Shown: positions 24,572-34,396, counted from the first letter of the stretch. The stretch is 64,000 nt of DNA from Nitrospira sp. ND1 (GCF_900170025.1 NZ_FWEX01000005.1:735774-799773), one strand, 5' to 3'. Notes: generated by a model from the letters alone, not told the origin. Numbers and translations: made by a program.

Positions 24572-26062
24572 CTAGCGTTTTCCATTACCGAGTTGGGAGG
24601 CCAGCCCCGCGATCTCCCCCAGCTTCCTCGCCATATCTTCGAACCGGCGAGTCGACTGCTCCGCCATGTGCTCGGCTTCCATCGCCCGTTTCTCGAGCTG
24701 CATCGAACGCTCCTGCTCGCTGACCAGGGCGAGATCCAGCTCACTGGCACGTTGCGCCGTCGCTTCCAACTGTTTGACCTGAACTAACAGCGCCGCCGCA
24801 GCCTCCCGTTCAGCCGAGAGCGCCGCGTCCAGCTCGGTGATCTGAGCATGGGCTTTCGCACAGGCCTCTTCCAGCGCCGGCACCTTGTCTGCAACCTGTT
24901 CCAGCTCGACACGCTCCCGTCGCTGCAGTTCCGCTTGCTCACGTTCAGCGGCCAAGGTCGTTTCGAGCTCGTGCACGCGCGTTTCGACCTGCTCAAGACC
25001 GGTAATCTGCTGCACCAATTGATTCGCCGCTTCCCGCTCTGCCTCCAGATGGGCCTCCAATTCCACGATGCGCGCGGCATGACGGGCCCCTTCCGAAACC
25101 TGTTGGGACAATTGCTGGGCACGATGCTGCTCATCGGCCAGAGCCGTCTCCAGTTCGCCGATCCGGTGCATCTGTCTCGAGACTCCATCCAACTGTTCTG
25201 CGAGAGCGGTTCGCTGCGCCCGCTCGTCGGCTAGACTCTGGTCCAATGTGTGTGCATGTGACGACAGGGCTGCAACCTGCTCGTGCTGCTCATCCAACGC
25301 ACGCTGGATGTGCCCGATCTGCTGGGTCTGCTCCAGACTCCGCCGACGCTCCTCGTCCAACTGCGCTTCGAGTTCGCCGATCCGCGTGTCACGTTCCGCC
25401 AGGATTGCATGATGATGCTCATGATCATGCGCCGGCGTAGCCGGCTCAGCGGCATGGAATGCAGGGGCCGCATCCACCATCGTGTCGCGGGTCATCGTCG
25501 CCGGTATGGCGTGAGGATCGTCAAGACTGCTCGTGATCGGCTCGAGCGACGGCCGATGCTCCTGAGTGTCTACGCGGGCCTCTTCGAGTTCTTCCGGCAC
25601 ATGAATGGCGGGTGCGGCCGCGACCTCTGCCACGATAGATGGCTCCACGGCCACGTGCTGCTGCGGCAGTTCCGGAACCGGAGCAGGCTTTTGTGGGCGC
25701 TTCGTCAACAGGTCCAGCACACGGTCCTTGAGTGAGGAGCCCTGAAACGGCTTCTTCAAGACCCCGTCGGCCTTACAGGACTCCGCTTGTCGGGACACTT
25801 CATCGTTCACGATACCGCTGATCAGCAGCACGGGAAGATCCGCGAGGTTTGCCTGTCCCCGAATGTACGCACAGACCTCATAGCCGCTCTTGTCCGGCAT
25901 GATGACATCGGACACGATGAGGTCGGGGCGATCCTTACTTAACAGCGCCAGAGCCTCAGATCCGTTCGCCGCAAGTGTCACCCCCATGCCGGCCTCGGTC
26001 AGGAGACGCTCGGCCACCTTACGGACTGCGATACTGTCGTCGGCAATCAAGATCTTTGGCAT
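24572..26062 (-). CDS. Response regulator with long C-terminal coiled coil (FrzS/AglZ-like layout)
   Basis: Residues 1-120 are a complete receiver: acidic pair D8-D9, phospho-acceptor D52 (DLIVSDVIMPD), a Ser in LLISG and a Lys in LKKPF. An acidic/Pro linker (about 125-215) leads to a nearly continuous coiled coil (about 220-485) with repeated L-E-x-x-L and RIGELE/RIVELE blocks. Receiver plus long coiled coil is the layout of Myxococcus FrzS and AglZ, which set cell polarity for motility. Unlike those pseudo-receivers, this one keeps all phosphorylation residues. It is probably the phosphorylated output of the adjacent CheA (inference). There is no DNA-binding domain. Confidence 0.88.
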   Translation of the reverse strand: MPKILIADDSIAVRKVAERLLTEAGMGVTLAANGSEALALLSKDRPDLIVSDVIMPDKSGYEVCAYIRGQANLADLPVLLISGIVNDEVSRQAESCKADGVLKKPFQGSSLKDRVLDLLTKRPQKPAPVPELPQQHVAVEPSIVAEVAAAPAIHVPEELEEARVDTQEHRPSLEPITSSLDDPHAIPATMTRDTMVDAAPAFHAAEPATPAHDHEHHHAILAERDTRIGELEAQLDEERRRSLEQTQQIGHIQRALDEQHEQVAALSSHAHTLDQSLADERAQRTALAEQLDGVSRQMHRIGELETALADEQHRAQQLSQQVSEGARHAARIVELEAHLEAEREAANQLVQQITGLEQVETRVHELETTLAAEREQAELQRRERVELEQVADKVPALEEACAKAHAQITELDAALSAEREAAAALLVQVKQLEATAQRASELDLALVSEQERSMQLEKRAMEAEHMAEQSTRRFEDMARKLGEIAGLASQLGNGKR

Positions 26063-26090
26063 GTCGTTCCTCTACACAAGGCAAGGCTCA

Positions 26091-26567
26091 TCACGCGGGG
26101 CGGTTCGATGAGACCCCCAAGGTTGTCAGGTTGATGATAGGAAGTTCTTCTTCGCCGGCGATGCACGTTCCCGCGATGTCGGGATCGTTGCCGGCGCGAT
26201 ACTGCACTGCCGAGCGTGCCACCATGTGCAAGGAAGGAACCTGGGAATCGATACAGATTGCCAGCGGTCCATCCACATGTTTGACAACCAGACACAGCGG
26301 TTCACCATCCTGCAGGGAACGCTTGAACTTCGCCGCCAGGTCGAATACCGGAAGACATCCCTTCTCCTGTCGGACGAGAGCGCGCACAAACGGCGTATCG
26401 CTGGGAACCGCCGTCGAGCCCGTCCACGGCATCACCCCGCCGATCTCCTCGGTTCTGGCGGCCAACCGTTGCCCGCCCACCGAAAACACCACCATGTGCT
26501 GCATCCGCGCCTCGGTCGCGCCTTTGCTACCCTTGTGCGGTTGTCTGCCTAGCTGAGTACGTAGCAT
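26091..26567 (-). CDS. cheW: CheW-like coupling protein
   Basis: The ATG at 26567 follows AAGGA with 7-base spacing and gives 158 residues. A CheW domain spans about 25-150: MVVFSVGGQRLAARTEEIGG, then FVRALVRQEKGCLPVFDLAA, and ends with GEEELPIINLTTLG. CheW proteins link receptors to CheA. This is one of three CheW-type genes in the operon, so different receptors or arrays may be served. It starts 16 bases after the preceding CheW-like gene. Confidence 0.82.
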   Translation of the reverse strand: MLRTQLGRQPHKGSKGATEARMQHMVVFSVGGQRLAARTEEIGGVMPWTGSTAVPSDTPFVRALVRQEKGCLPVFDLAAKFKRSLQDGEPLCLVVKHVDGPLAICIDSQVPSLHMVARSAVQYRAGNDPDIAGTCIAGEEELPIINLTTLGVSSNRPA

Positions 26568-26583
26568 GGTCGATCCTTGTGAC

Positions 26584-27156
26584 CTACTTGGCCGATCCGG
26601 CTGACATCGCCGACGCCTCTTCCAAGGCCGCCGAAGGCAGGCGGAGTCTGGAATCGAATTCGCCCGGCCGGCGCTCCGACACCCGAAGGGCAAACACATC
26701 CAAGACATTGGTCCGGGAGGGGAGCTCGAGCACCCAAAACGGATTGGCGATCAGCGCGATATACGACGACTCAACAAACAATCCGAGCAATCGCTCCCGC
26801 TCCCCTCCCCGAAACTGCGCAGGGAGCGGCTGGATCAGCGTCCGTTCGACATCGATGAGGCCCACGACCTTGTCCACCGCAAAGGACCGCGATCGTTGCT
26901 CATTGGCATAGAGCACGATCCGGGTCTCAGCCGTGACGCCTTTGGCCTGGATCGTCAAACGACGGGCGAGATCGGTGCGTTCGTAGGAAGCATTGGCCCA
27001 GGTGACATGCCCGTCCTGGCCCCCCTCAGCCGGAGTCACAATGCCGCGAACCCAGTGGGAGGGAAAGGCCACATGCGTGGGGCCCATGAGCGCCACGAGA
27101 AATCGGACCGCCAACCCGCTCGACACCACTGCTGCCTTATGTCCCCGGAGCCCCAT
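26584..27156 (-). CDS. Divergent CheW-domain protein
   Basis: The 190-residue protein has a CheW-like core at about 15-160: VRFLVALMGPTHVAFPSHWV, then FAVDKVVGLIDVERTLIQPL, and LLGLFVESSYIALIANPFWV. It is more diverged than the two other CheW genes and carries a C-terminal extension of about 35 residues. It directly follows cheA in the operon (47-base gap). A coupling or receptor-array role is likely; a specialised adaptor for the histidine-less Hpt proteins is possible but unsupported. Confidence 0.7.
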   Translation of the reverse strand: MGLRGHKAAVVSSGLAVRFLVALMGPTHVAFPSHWVRGIVTPAEGGQDGHVTWANASYERTDLARRLTIQAKGVTAETRIVLYANEQRSRSFAVDKVVGLIDVERTLIQPLPAQFRGGERERLLGLFVESSYIALIANPFWVLELPSRTNVLDVFALRVSERRPGEFDSRLRLPSAALEEASAMSAGSAK

Positions 27157-27203
27157 GCCTGTCCTTCATTCTGCCAGTAACGGTACGAATCGACAAAACG
27201 TTC

Positions 27204-30200
27204 CTATTTTTTCACGACGCTTTCGCGGCCTGTCCACTTGCGGACTTCCTGGATCAGGGCGCGTTCTTCCACCGGCTTGGCAATGTACCCCGAGGCCCCC
27301 ACACTCACGGCCATCTGGCGATGCTTTTCACCCGCCCGCGTGGTCATGACGAGAATCGGTGTGGCCTGAGTCTGCGGCCTGGCGCGAAGCGCCTGAATGA
27401 CTTCAAAGCCGTTCAACTTCGGCATTTCGAGATCGGTGATGATGAGCTGGTACTGCTGCACCAATGCCTTGCGACAGCCTTCTTCTCCGTCGGTCGCCGT
27501 TTCGACGATATACCCGGCCGACTCCAGCATGCGTCCGACAAACTTTCTGATGCTGAGCGAGTCATCGATCAACAAGAGCGGAAGCTGCGTATCCGGAAGC
27601 TGCGGCGAAGCGGGCTGCGCCGGTCCCTCAAGCATCGGCGAGGAGGCGGGGTTTTGAATGACCGACATGGCCTCATGGTATTCGCGAGTCGTCAACCGGC
27701 TGACGTCCAGAACCAGCACCACACGCCCCTCGGGATCGATAGTCGCGCCACCGAACACGGACCGTTCATACGGCCTCAGCCCACCCAATGATTTAATGAC
27801 GATTTCCTGCCGGCCCAGCAATTCATCCACCGCGCAACCAAGCGCGCCGGTCGAGGTTCGAACGACGACCACGGGAGTCGCTCCCTCAATGGTGCCGGCA
27901 TCCCGGCGAATGAGGCTGCCGAGCGGATAGACCTCAATGGCTTCGTCGCCGATCTGCAGCACCGATCGATCCCCCATCTGCTGGATCGTCGACGCCGTCG
28001 ACATTGTGACTTCACGCACGCTCGGAAGCGGAATCGCGTAGCGCTCTTTCCCGACCCGAACGAGCAGCGCAGTTGCGATCAAGAGGGTGAGTGGCAAATG
28101 CATCGTGAACTTGGTGCCCTGCCCGTAGACGGATTCCACCTCGATGTGGCCGTTCATCGTCTCGATGACCCGCTTCACCACATCCATGCCGACGCCGCGT
28201 CCGGCCTGATCCCCGACCGCCTCGGCAGTGGAAAACCCCGGCAGGAAGATGAACTTGATAATTTCGCTCTCCGGCAATGAGTCCGCGACATCCGCTCGTA
28301 CCAGACCCAGCTTGACCGCTTTGGCCTTGATCTTGACGATGTCGAGCCCCGCTCCGTCGTCTTCGACTTCGATAAGCACCGAGTTCCCTCGATGCGCGGC
28401 GTGGAGATAGATCGTACCGGCCGCCGGCTTCCCTTGGCTGCGACGGATGCCCGCAGGCTCGATCCCGTGGTACACCGCATTTCTGACCAGATGGACAAGC
28501 GGATCGACAAGCCGCTCCACGACACCGGTGTCGATTTCGGTATGTTCGCCGGACGTGACTAAATTGACTTCTTTTCCGGTAGCGCGGGCCATCTCACGGG
28601 CCGCGCGGCGGAAGCGCGTGAACGGCGTCCCGATCGGCACCATGCGGGCGCGGGCAATTTCATCGCGCATGCCCAAGGTCAACTGTTGCAGCGACCCCAT
28701 GTCGTCCTGGGCGCGATGGATCGATCCGCTCAGCTGCGACATCGATTCGGTGATGTCCGCGGTGACCTCGCTGATTCGCCGGGCCAGGATGTTGAAGTCG
28801 TCGTACTTGTCGAATTCCAGGCTGCCGAAATCACTGACGCCCGGATACGCCTGCGGCGCGCCTTCGCTCGAGGACGCGGGAGAGGGCTGAAAGGAAAAGG
28901 TATGTTTATCTTCGAAGGTGCGTACGGCATCGGTCAGCCGGTTCTTGTTGGCCAAGACCTGTGTGGCCAATTGATCCAACGTGCGCAGCCGCTGCTCCAG
29001 CCGGCCGCGATCGATAACCAATTCGCCGACCAGATTGAGGAGGCGTTCCAAACGATCACGGCTGACCCGGATCACCTCTCGCTCTTCGCCGGTCTTCCCA
29101 TCGACGCCTTTGGCCGAATCCTGTCCGTCGGCTTCGCGAATTTCTTCCACCGAGGCGCCTTCGGCAATCGATGAGACGATGGGGTGATCTTGGTCCGGTG
29201 CCGGCTGAGCCTGTCCCAGTTGCTTCAACTCCTGCAAGGAGTTCGCAAACCGTTGTCTCGTTCGCCCCACCATGGATACATCCCGTCGCATCAAGGCGCG
29301 AATGACATCGATTGAGCGCAACAGGACATCCGTGTGACCGGGAAGGAGCACCAGCTGCCCTTCGCGAACGGCGCCCATGAAGTCTTCAATGTGATGAGTC
29401 AGATCACCGATCGCCTGAAAGCCTACGGTATAGGCCGAGCCTTTCAGCGTATGGGCTGTGCGGAACAGTTGGTGGATCGTGTCGGGATTGCCCGCGTCCT
29501 TATCGACTCGCAGCAAGTCGGCTTCGAGGCTTTCCAAATATTCCTGCGCTTCCGGCGCGAAATAGGACATCACCTCAGAATCGAGGGCCGGGATCAGATA
29601 GGCCTCGGAGAGCTCCTGGGAGTCCGCCTCGCTCATGGAGTGCACAGCGGATTCGGGACCGGATGTGGCGGCAGGCACGGCCTCCTGCACCGACTTCTCT
29701 TCAGGCCGCCTCGTCTCAGCGGCAGCCGCTGCAGACTCACCCTGGCTCACACCCTGCTCCAATTCTCTGAGCTTCGTCCTGATGCGAGGCACCTCCTGAC
29801 GCAAGCGCGTCAGTGATTGAGCGTCCCGCGCCATCAGGGAACGGATCACATCCACCGCCTGCCGCAGAACGGCGATCCAATGCGGCGCGATCGTGACAGC
29901 GCCCTCGCGAACGGCCATCATGCAGGATTCAATCGGATGAGAGAGATCTCCCACGACCTCAAATCCAACGGTATAGGCCGACCCTTTCAGCGTGTGCGCC
30001 ACCCGATACAATTGATGAATCGTGTCGGCATTTGCCAAGTCAGAGTCCAACCGTTGGAGCAGGGTCTGGATCGTGTTGAGGTATTCTTCTGCCTCCGGCG
30101 AGAAGTAGGACAGCACCTCTTCGTCCAGGACAGGAATGAGGTACTCATCCGCCGGCTGATCGGAACGCTGCACAGACGCTGCCGACGGGTCGCTCGAAAC

Positions 30201-30593
30201 GGCCGGCATCAAGTCGGAGTGGCGCCGGACAAATCCCTCAACCACGGAGGCATCTTCCCCTCCCCCACGCCCGATCTGCTCGACCTGCCCTCGAAAAGAG
30301 GCGGCAATCTCGCGCATCAGTTGCATGGCTTCGGGCCAGCGCGCCGCCGGAATCTCCTGCACTCGTTCGAGCGTATCTTCGAGTAGGGCCCCGAGTTGCC
30401 CGAGCGCCGGGAACCCGTAGAGGAGCGCCGCGCCTTTGAGCTTGTGGCCGACCGTGTGAAACTCGGCGACGTCGCCCGGCTCCGGATGCGCCTTCCCATC
30501 GGGATGCAACGCTTTCCAGAAGCGCCCCATATCGTCGCCGGCCTCGGCCACGAAAATGTCCAGCAACTGGTCGCGATCGAAATCAGCGCTCAT
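27204..30593 (-). CDS. cheA: Hybrid chemotaxis kinase CheA with three Hpt domains and a receiver
   Basis: The 1129-residue protein reads, in order, Hpt1 (H50 in VGHKLKGAAL), Hpt2 (H200), Hpt3 (H381), dimerisation helices (about 510-570 and the region to 650), HATPase (HLVRNAVYHG, EDDGAGLD and GRGVGMDVVK), a CheW domain (about 830-960) and a C-terminal receiver (about 1000-1120, phospho-Asp in IITDLEMP). Hpt2 and Hpt3 are close copies with the same YLIPxLD lead-in, pointing to internal duplication. The layout resembles PilL/ChpA, the kinases of type IV pilus systems. It autophosphorylates and passes phosphate to the receivers of this operon and to its own. All three histidines are present. Confidence 0.95.
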   Translation of the reverse strand: MSADFDRDQLLDIFVAEAGDDMGRFWKALHPDGKAHPEPGDVAEFHTVGHKLKGAALLYGFPALGQLGALLEDTLERVQEIPAARWPEAMQLMREIAASFRGQVEQIGRGGGEDASVVEGFVRRHSDLMPAVSSDPSAASVQRSDQPADEYLIPVLDEEVLSYFSPEAEEYLNTIQTLLQRLDSDLANADTIHQLYRVAHTLKGSAYTVGFEVVGDLSHPIESCMMAVREGAVTIAPHWIAVLRQAVDVIRSLMARDAQSLTRLRQEVPRIRTKLRELEQGVSQGESAAAAAETRRPEEKSVQEAVPAATSGPESAVHSMSEADSQELSEAYLIPALDSEVMSYFAPEAQEYLESLEADLLRVDKDAGNPDTIHQLFRTAHTLKGSAYTVGFQAIGDLTHHIEDFMGAVREGQLVLLPGHTDVLLRSIDVIRALMRRDVSMVGRTRQRFANSLQELKQLGQAQPAPDQDHPIVSSIAEGASVEEIREADGQDSAKGVDGKTGEEREVIRVSRDRLERLLNLVGELVIDRGRLEQRLRTLDQLATQVLANKNRLTDAVRTFEDKHTFSFQPSPASSSEGAPQAYPGVSDFGSLEFDKYDDFNILARRISEVTADITESMSQLSGSIHRAQDDMGSLQQLTLGMRDEIARARMVPIGTPFTRFRRAAREMARATGKEVNLVTSGEHTEIDTGVVERLVDPLVHLVRNAVYHGIEPAGIRRSQGKPAAGTIYLHAAHRGNSVLIEVEDDGAGLDIVKIKAKAVKLGLVRADVADSLPESEIIKFIFLPGFSTAEAVGDQAGRGVGMDVVKRVIETMNGHIEVESVYGQGTKFTMHLPLTLLIATALLVRVGKERYAIPLPSVREVTMSTASTIQQMGDRSVLQIGDEAIEVYPLGSLIRRDAGTIEGATPVVVVRTSTGALGCAVDELLGRQEIVIKSLGGLRPYERSVFGGATIDPEGRVVLVLDVSRLTTREYHEAMSVIQNPASSPMLEGPAQPASPQLPDTQLPLLLIDDSLSIRKFVGRMLESAGYIVETATDGEEGCRKALVQQYQLIITDLEMPKLNGFEVIQALRARPQTQATPILVMTTRAGEKHRQMAVSVGASGYIAKPVEERALIQEVRKWTGRESVVKK

Positions 30594-30645
30594 TCACCCA
30601 CTCAGCATCCGAGCGGAGGTCGGTCACCGCTCTTCAAGAATTCTC

Positions 30646-32520
30646 TTACGCGAGCTTGAACTGAGCGACCGAAGAGTTGAGGCCTTCGGCCAGTTTTGCC
30701 ATGTCTTCGATCGTGAGTCGCGTCGAGTCCGTCTGCTTCTGCGTCGCCACGGCGCCGCCCGTGAACTCCTTAATGGCTCGACCGACTTTTTCCGTCGAGG
30801 CGGTCTGTTCGGACGCCGCGCTCGCGATGTTCTGGGCCAACTCGGAAGACCGTTTCGCAATGTCTGAAATTTCAGCGAACACGTCGCCGGTCCGGAGAGC
30901 CGAAGCGGATCCGGCTTCCACCGCCTGCGTTTCATGCTCCATGGCCACCACGGCATCCTGCGTTTCCGTTTGAATCACTTTCACGAGGTCGGCGATTTCA
31001 CGTGTGGCTTGCGTGGAGCTTTCCGCCAGCTTTCTGACCTGGTCGGCGACGACGGCGAATCGTGCGCCGGCCTCACCCGCGCCGGCCGCCTCAATGGCGG
31101 CGTTGAGCGCGAGCAGGTTCGTTTGATTGGCGATATCGCGGATCGTCGACACGATCTGTGAAATTTCGAGTGAACGGTCACCGAGGCCCTTCACCTGCTT
31201 GGACATACGTTGCACCGCCGACCGGATGCTCTGCATGTCGCGCACGGTTTCCTGCACCGCGACGTTGCCGCGTTCCGTGGCCGACAGCACCTGCTTGGCG
31301 GAGTCGGAGGATGCGCCGGCCGTAGTGGCCACTTGACGCATACCGGCGGCCAACTGTTCGACCGCGCCCAGCGTACGCACGGATTCTTCCGCCTGCACCC
31401 GGGCTGTTCCGGACATTTGACCGGCTGAATCCCGCAGGGTACCGGCTGACTTGTTCACCCGATCAGCCGCCTCGCGCACCTGCTTCAACAATTGTCCGAA
31501 CCGCGCGATCATGAGGTTGAACCCGTCCGCAAGGTTGCCGAACATGTCGGCCGTCACTTCGCCTCGCCGGGTCAAGTCTCCTTTACCGACTTCGGAGACC
31601 AGCACGAGGAATTGCATGAGCCGTTTCTGCATCAGGTCGCGCTCTTCCTCCGTCGACACCAGGGCGGTAATACGATCGAGCATGGAGTTGAACGCGGTGG
31701 CCATCTGGCCCAACTCATCGTGCGACTGAATCTTCGCGCGGGCCTGCAGATTGCCGCCGGCGGCCTGCGTCGCGACATTGGCGATGTGGCTGATGCTCCG
31801 GGAGAGGAATGTGGCGAGCAGATATCCGACGAACAATCCGAGGGCCACGGCGACCAGACCGCCGGCCACCAGAATCAGGGTACCGTTGTTGGCCAGGCTT
31901 TGCGCATCATCGTTGAGGTCCTTGGCGACGGCCTCGATGGCCGTAACCTGCTCATTGTGGCGTTTGACGGCATTTTCGAATGAGGGCGTCAAATTGACCG
32001 TTAAGGCCAGGATACCGAGGGCCCGCATTTGCTCCGCTTGCGTCGATGACAGGACGTTACGATCGAAGCTATCCGCCATGGCGCTCAGTGCGCCGTCGGC
32101 ATCCTGAAAGTATTTTTTCAATGCCGGCTCAAAGAGGGTCAGATCCTTCGCCTCGTCCCGGCCCGATCGCGATACGCGCAGCGTCGTGCTCTTATAGTTG
32201 TTCACCACCTTGTCGATCTGGGCCTTCAGGGGCGGCAACTTGGTCACTTCCTGGGCGAAGTCGCCTTGTTTGGTGGCGGACGCGATATCCAGCAGAATCT
32301 GGTGATGTTTGGTCAACGCGGTTCCCATCTGGGCGAACTCAGCCAACGGCACCGTATAGTCCGCATACACCGTTTGCGACTGGGTGCTGAGTTGGCGCAG
32401 GGTGAGCACACCGACGCTGGCCATGATCATGATGATGACACTCACGAGACCGAAGCTGACCAGCAGCTTCGTCTTTGTTTTCATGTCCTGAAATTGATTC
32501 TTGACGCCTTGCCCGATCAT
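30646..32520 (-). CDS. PilJ-like methyl-accepting chemotaxis protein
   Basis: A 624-residue receptor. A first membrane helix (about 19-42) and a second (about 215-240) enclose a helical periplasmic sensor of about 170 residues. A HAMP domain (about 240-290) and a second HAMP-like segment (about 305-355) follow, then the signalling domain with the hairpin tip [20 protein letters not shown]. Double HAMP and helical sensor resemble PilJ. It presumably signals to the CheA encoded next. Whether it is methylated is unclear since no cheR or cheB lies here. Start at 32520 has AGGAGG some bases upstream. Confidence 0.93.
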   Translation of the reverse strand: MIGQGVKNQFQDMKTKTKLLVSFGLVSVIIMIMASVGVLTLRQLSTQSQTVYADYTVPLAEFAQMGTALTKHHQILLDIASATKQGDFAQEVTKLPPLKAQIDKVVNNYKSTTLRVSRSGRDEAKDLTLFEPALKKYFQDADGALSAMADSFDRNVLSSTQAEQMRALGILALTVNLTPSFENAVKRHNEQVTAIEAVAKDLNDDAQSLANNGTLILVAGGLVAVALGLFVGYLLATFLSRSISHIANVATQAAGGNLQARAKIQSHDELGQMATAFNSMLDRITALVSTEEERDLMQKRLMQFLVLVSEVGKGDLTRRGEVTADMFGNLADGFNLMIARFGQLLKQVREAADRVNKSAGTLRDSAGQMSGTARVQAEESVRTLGAVEQLAAGMRQVATTAGASSDSAKQVLSATERGNVAVQETVRDMQSIRSAVQRMSKQVKGLGDRSLEISQIVSTIRDIANQTNLLALNAAIEAAGAGEAGARFAVVADQVRKLAESSTQATREIADLVKVIQTETQDAVVAMEHETQAVEAGSASALRTGDVFAEISDIAKRSSELAQNIASAASEQTASTEKVGRAIKEFTGGAVATQKQTDSTRLTIEDMAKLAEGLNSSVAQFKLA

Positions 32521-32615
32521 GGTGCGCTCCTCCTTGTTCTGCTTTCCTCAACATCCGGTGGCCGGTCGCACAATCTTCGATGACGCAGGTTCGCAATGAC
32601 CCGCGCGCCTGCGCT

Positions 32616-33161
32616 TTACGCGATCGACAATATCGCACTCCCTCCGTCAACCTGTGCAAAGACCTGCGGCACCTCCAGTACTCCACCCAGACGTTCATCC
32701 AGGCGAAGCACAGCCGAGACACAAGGACGCGCCCCCGCCGGTCCCGCTTGCATGGCCGGCAACAGGTGCTCGCGACTGACGGTGTGAATTTCAGGAACGT
32801 GATCGACGAGCATTCCCACCTGTCGGCTGCCATGGCGAATCACGACCGCGAAAGGCAGCACGGTCCCGGTCACGGGCAGGCCCAGGCTTCCTCGCAAATC
32901 GACGAGGGTAATGACCGTTCCCCGGAGATTGGTCACTCCGGTCAACAGGCCCGGCATGCTGGGCACGACGGTGACCGCTTCCACCTCAAACACTTCACTG
33001 ACGTGGCGGAGATCGATGGCGAACAACTCGCCTCCCAGCGTGAGGACACACATACGCAGCGTGCCTTCGATCGACGCGGCAGAAGACCTCGATGGGCTGG
33101 AGGGTCCGTGAGCCGGAGTTGAGTCCGAGGAGTGAGCCTGGATCGTTGGCACGTCGCTCAT
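32616..33161 (-). CDS. cheW: CheW coupling protein
   Basis: The 181-residue protein has a full CheW domain (about 32-165): MCVLTLGGELFAIDLRHVSE, then VTNLRGTVITLVDLRGSLGL, VVIRHGSRQVGMLVDHVPEI and a C-terminal region. A Ser/Pro-rich leader precedes it. It is the most canonical CheW of the operon and probably the main coupler between the PilJ-like receptor and CheA. It starts 3 bases after the cheY stop. Confidence 0.93.
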   Translation of the reverse strand: MSDVPTIQAHSSDSTPAHGPSSPSRSSAASIEGTLRMCVLTLGGELFAIDLRHVSEVFEVEAVTVVPSMPGLLTGVTNLRGTVITLVDLRGSLGLPVTGTVLPFAVVIRHGSRQVGMLVDHVPEIHTVSREHLLPAMQAGPAGARPCVSAVLRLDERLGGVLEVPQVFAQVDGGSAILSIA

Positions 33162-33164
33162 GGG

Positions 33165-33527
33165 TTAGTTCAACGCCCGTTTGACTGCGGCGACCAGATC
33201 TTCGGCTTTAAACGGCTTCACCACGTACCCGTTGGCACCCTGCTGTTGGCCCCAGAATTTGTCGCTTTCCTGCCCCTTGGACGTGCAGAGGACGATCGGG
33301 ATGCCCTTGAAGCGGTCATCGCTTTTCAGGTCGCGGCAGGCCTGGAACCCGTTACGCCCGGGCATCACGACATCCAGCACGATCAGGTCCGGCTTATCCA
33401 ACGCCAGTTTGTCCTCGAGTTTGTCGGTGTTCGGATACGACACGACTGTGTGATTGGCAGACTTCAAATAGCCTTCGATCAACTGCAGTTCGGCGTACGA
33501 ATCATCGACGACAACGATCTTGCTCAT
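33165..33527 (-). CDS. CheY/PilG-like single-domain response regulator
   Basis: A 120-residue stand-alone receiver with D8-D9, phospho-acceptor D52 (DLIVLDVVMPGRNG), a Thr in VLCTS and a Lys in VVKPF. It should accept phosphate from CheA and act by binding a motor or other target; it has no output domain. Position at the head of a Pil-Chp-like operon suggests a PilG/PilH role (inference). A strong GGGGG-rich purine tract precedes the ATG. Confidence 0.92.
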   Translation of the reverse strand: MSKIVVVDDSYAELQLIEGYLKSANHTVVSYPNTDKLEDKLALDKPDLIVLDVVMPGRNGFQACRDLKSDDRFKGIPIVLCTSKGQESDKFWGQQQGANGYVVKPFKAEDLVAAVKRALN

Positions 33528-33591
33528 GAGTACGTCCCCCCTTCAAACCAGCTAAATGTGTGCGCGATAAAGACATTTGATCCGGTTGCGG

Positions 33592-34326
33592 CTATCGCAT
33601 CGGAATCACGATGCTGATCGCACCGGCCAGATCGCCCTCGTGCCATCCTTCTTTCTTGGCGCCGGTGATGTCGCGCTCCCCTTTCGGGTCGCCATGGCAA
33701 CTCAGGCACGTGCTCGCGGCATATTCCGGATCCATCATGCGCAGTACCGGCTTCCCGTCCAACATCGTGGTCTTGCTGTACGGCTGGCCTTTCGGATGGC
33801 GCGTGTCGGCAAAAATTCTCAACACTTCCGACTCAAACTCGTCCGGCCGATTGCTCGGAAACCGATAGTCGGTGCCCGTCAACTTCACACGAATTCCGGT
33901 CTTCCGATAGAACCGTTCGCCGGACTTGCGGGCGAAGACGGCGGGGATAATCCCTTTGAAGCCGACGCCCTGCTTATTGATGACGGGCTGCGCCTCGTCG
34001 ATGACTTCTTTTTCGGATTCCACCATGGCGAGAAAAAGCGGCGCTTGCGGAACCGTGGCGGGCCGGCTCAGATCGATCTTGGTGGCTTTGCGAAATCGTT
34101 CAATCACCTGATTGGACACAAAGTCGCCGCTAAACCCTTTGTCGCCCTTGCTGGCGTCATTGATCGTGGCTTGGTATTCGGAAATCACCCCACGACCGAC
34201 TTGCAACAACTTGATGAGCAACTCGGCCGTTTCCACCTCGGTATTGGCCGACGCGGGAGCAGCCGCGCCCATGCAGGTCACGGTCAATGCAGCCATCACG
34301 ATTCTCTTGATGATATGTTTCGCCAT
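33592..34326 (-). CDS. Periplasmic DUF3365 c-type heme protein
   Basis: A 244-residue protein with a signal peptide (about 1-28, VMAALTVTCMGAAAPASA) and a DUF3365 (Tll0287-like) domain. A single heme motif, CLSCH, lies near residue 205, followed by GAISIVIPM. Related domains occur as sensory heme modules on kinases and receptors. It is the first gene of the chemosensory operon, 64 bases before cheY, so it may be the redox or gas sensor feeding the receptor (inference). It has no membrane anchor other than the signal peptide. Confidence 0.88.
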   Translation of the reverse strand: MAKHIIKRIVMAALTVTCMGAAAPASANTEVETAELLIKLLQVGRGVISEYQATINDASKGDKGFSGDFVSNQVIERFRKATKIDLSRPATVPQAPLFLAMVESEKEVIDEAQPVINKQGVGFKGIIPAVFARKSGERFYRKTGIRVKLTGTDYRFPSNRPDEFESEVLRIFADTRHPKGQPYSKTTMLDGKPVLRMMDPEYAASTCLSCHGDPKGERDITGAKKEGWHEGDLAGAISIVIPMR

Positions 34327-34396
34327 GCCGTCTCCTCCTGCCTGCCTCGTAGCGCCCGGTCAACCCAATTCCCCTAAGTCAGCCAATCCCTTGTCA

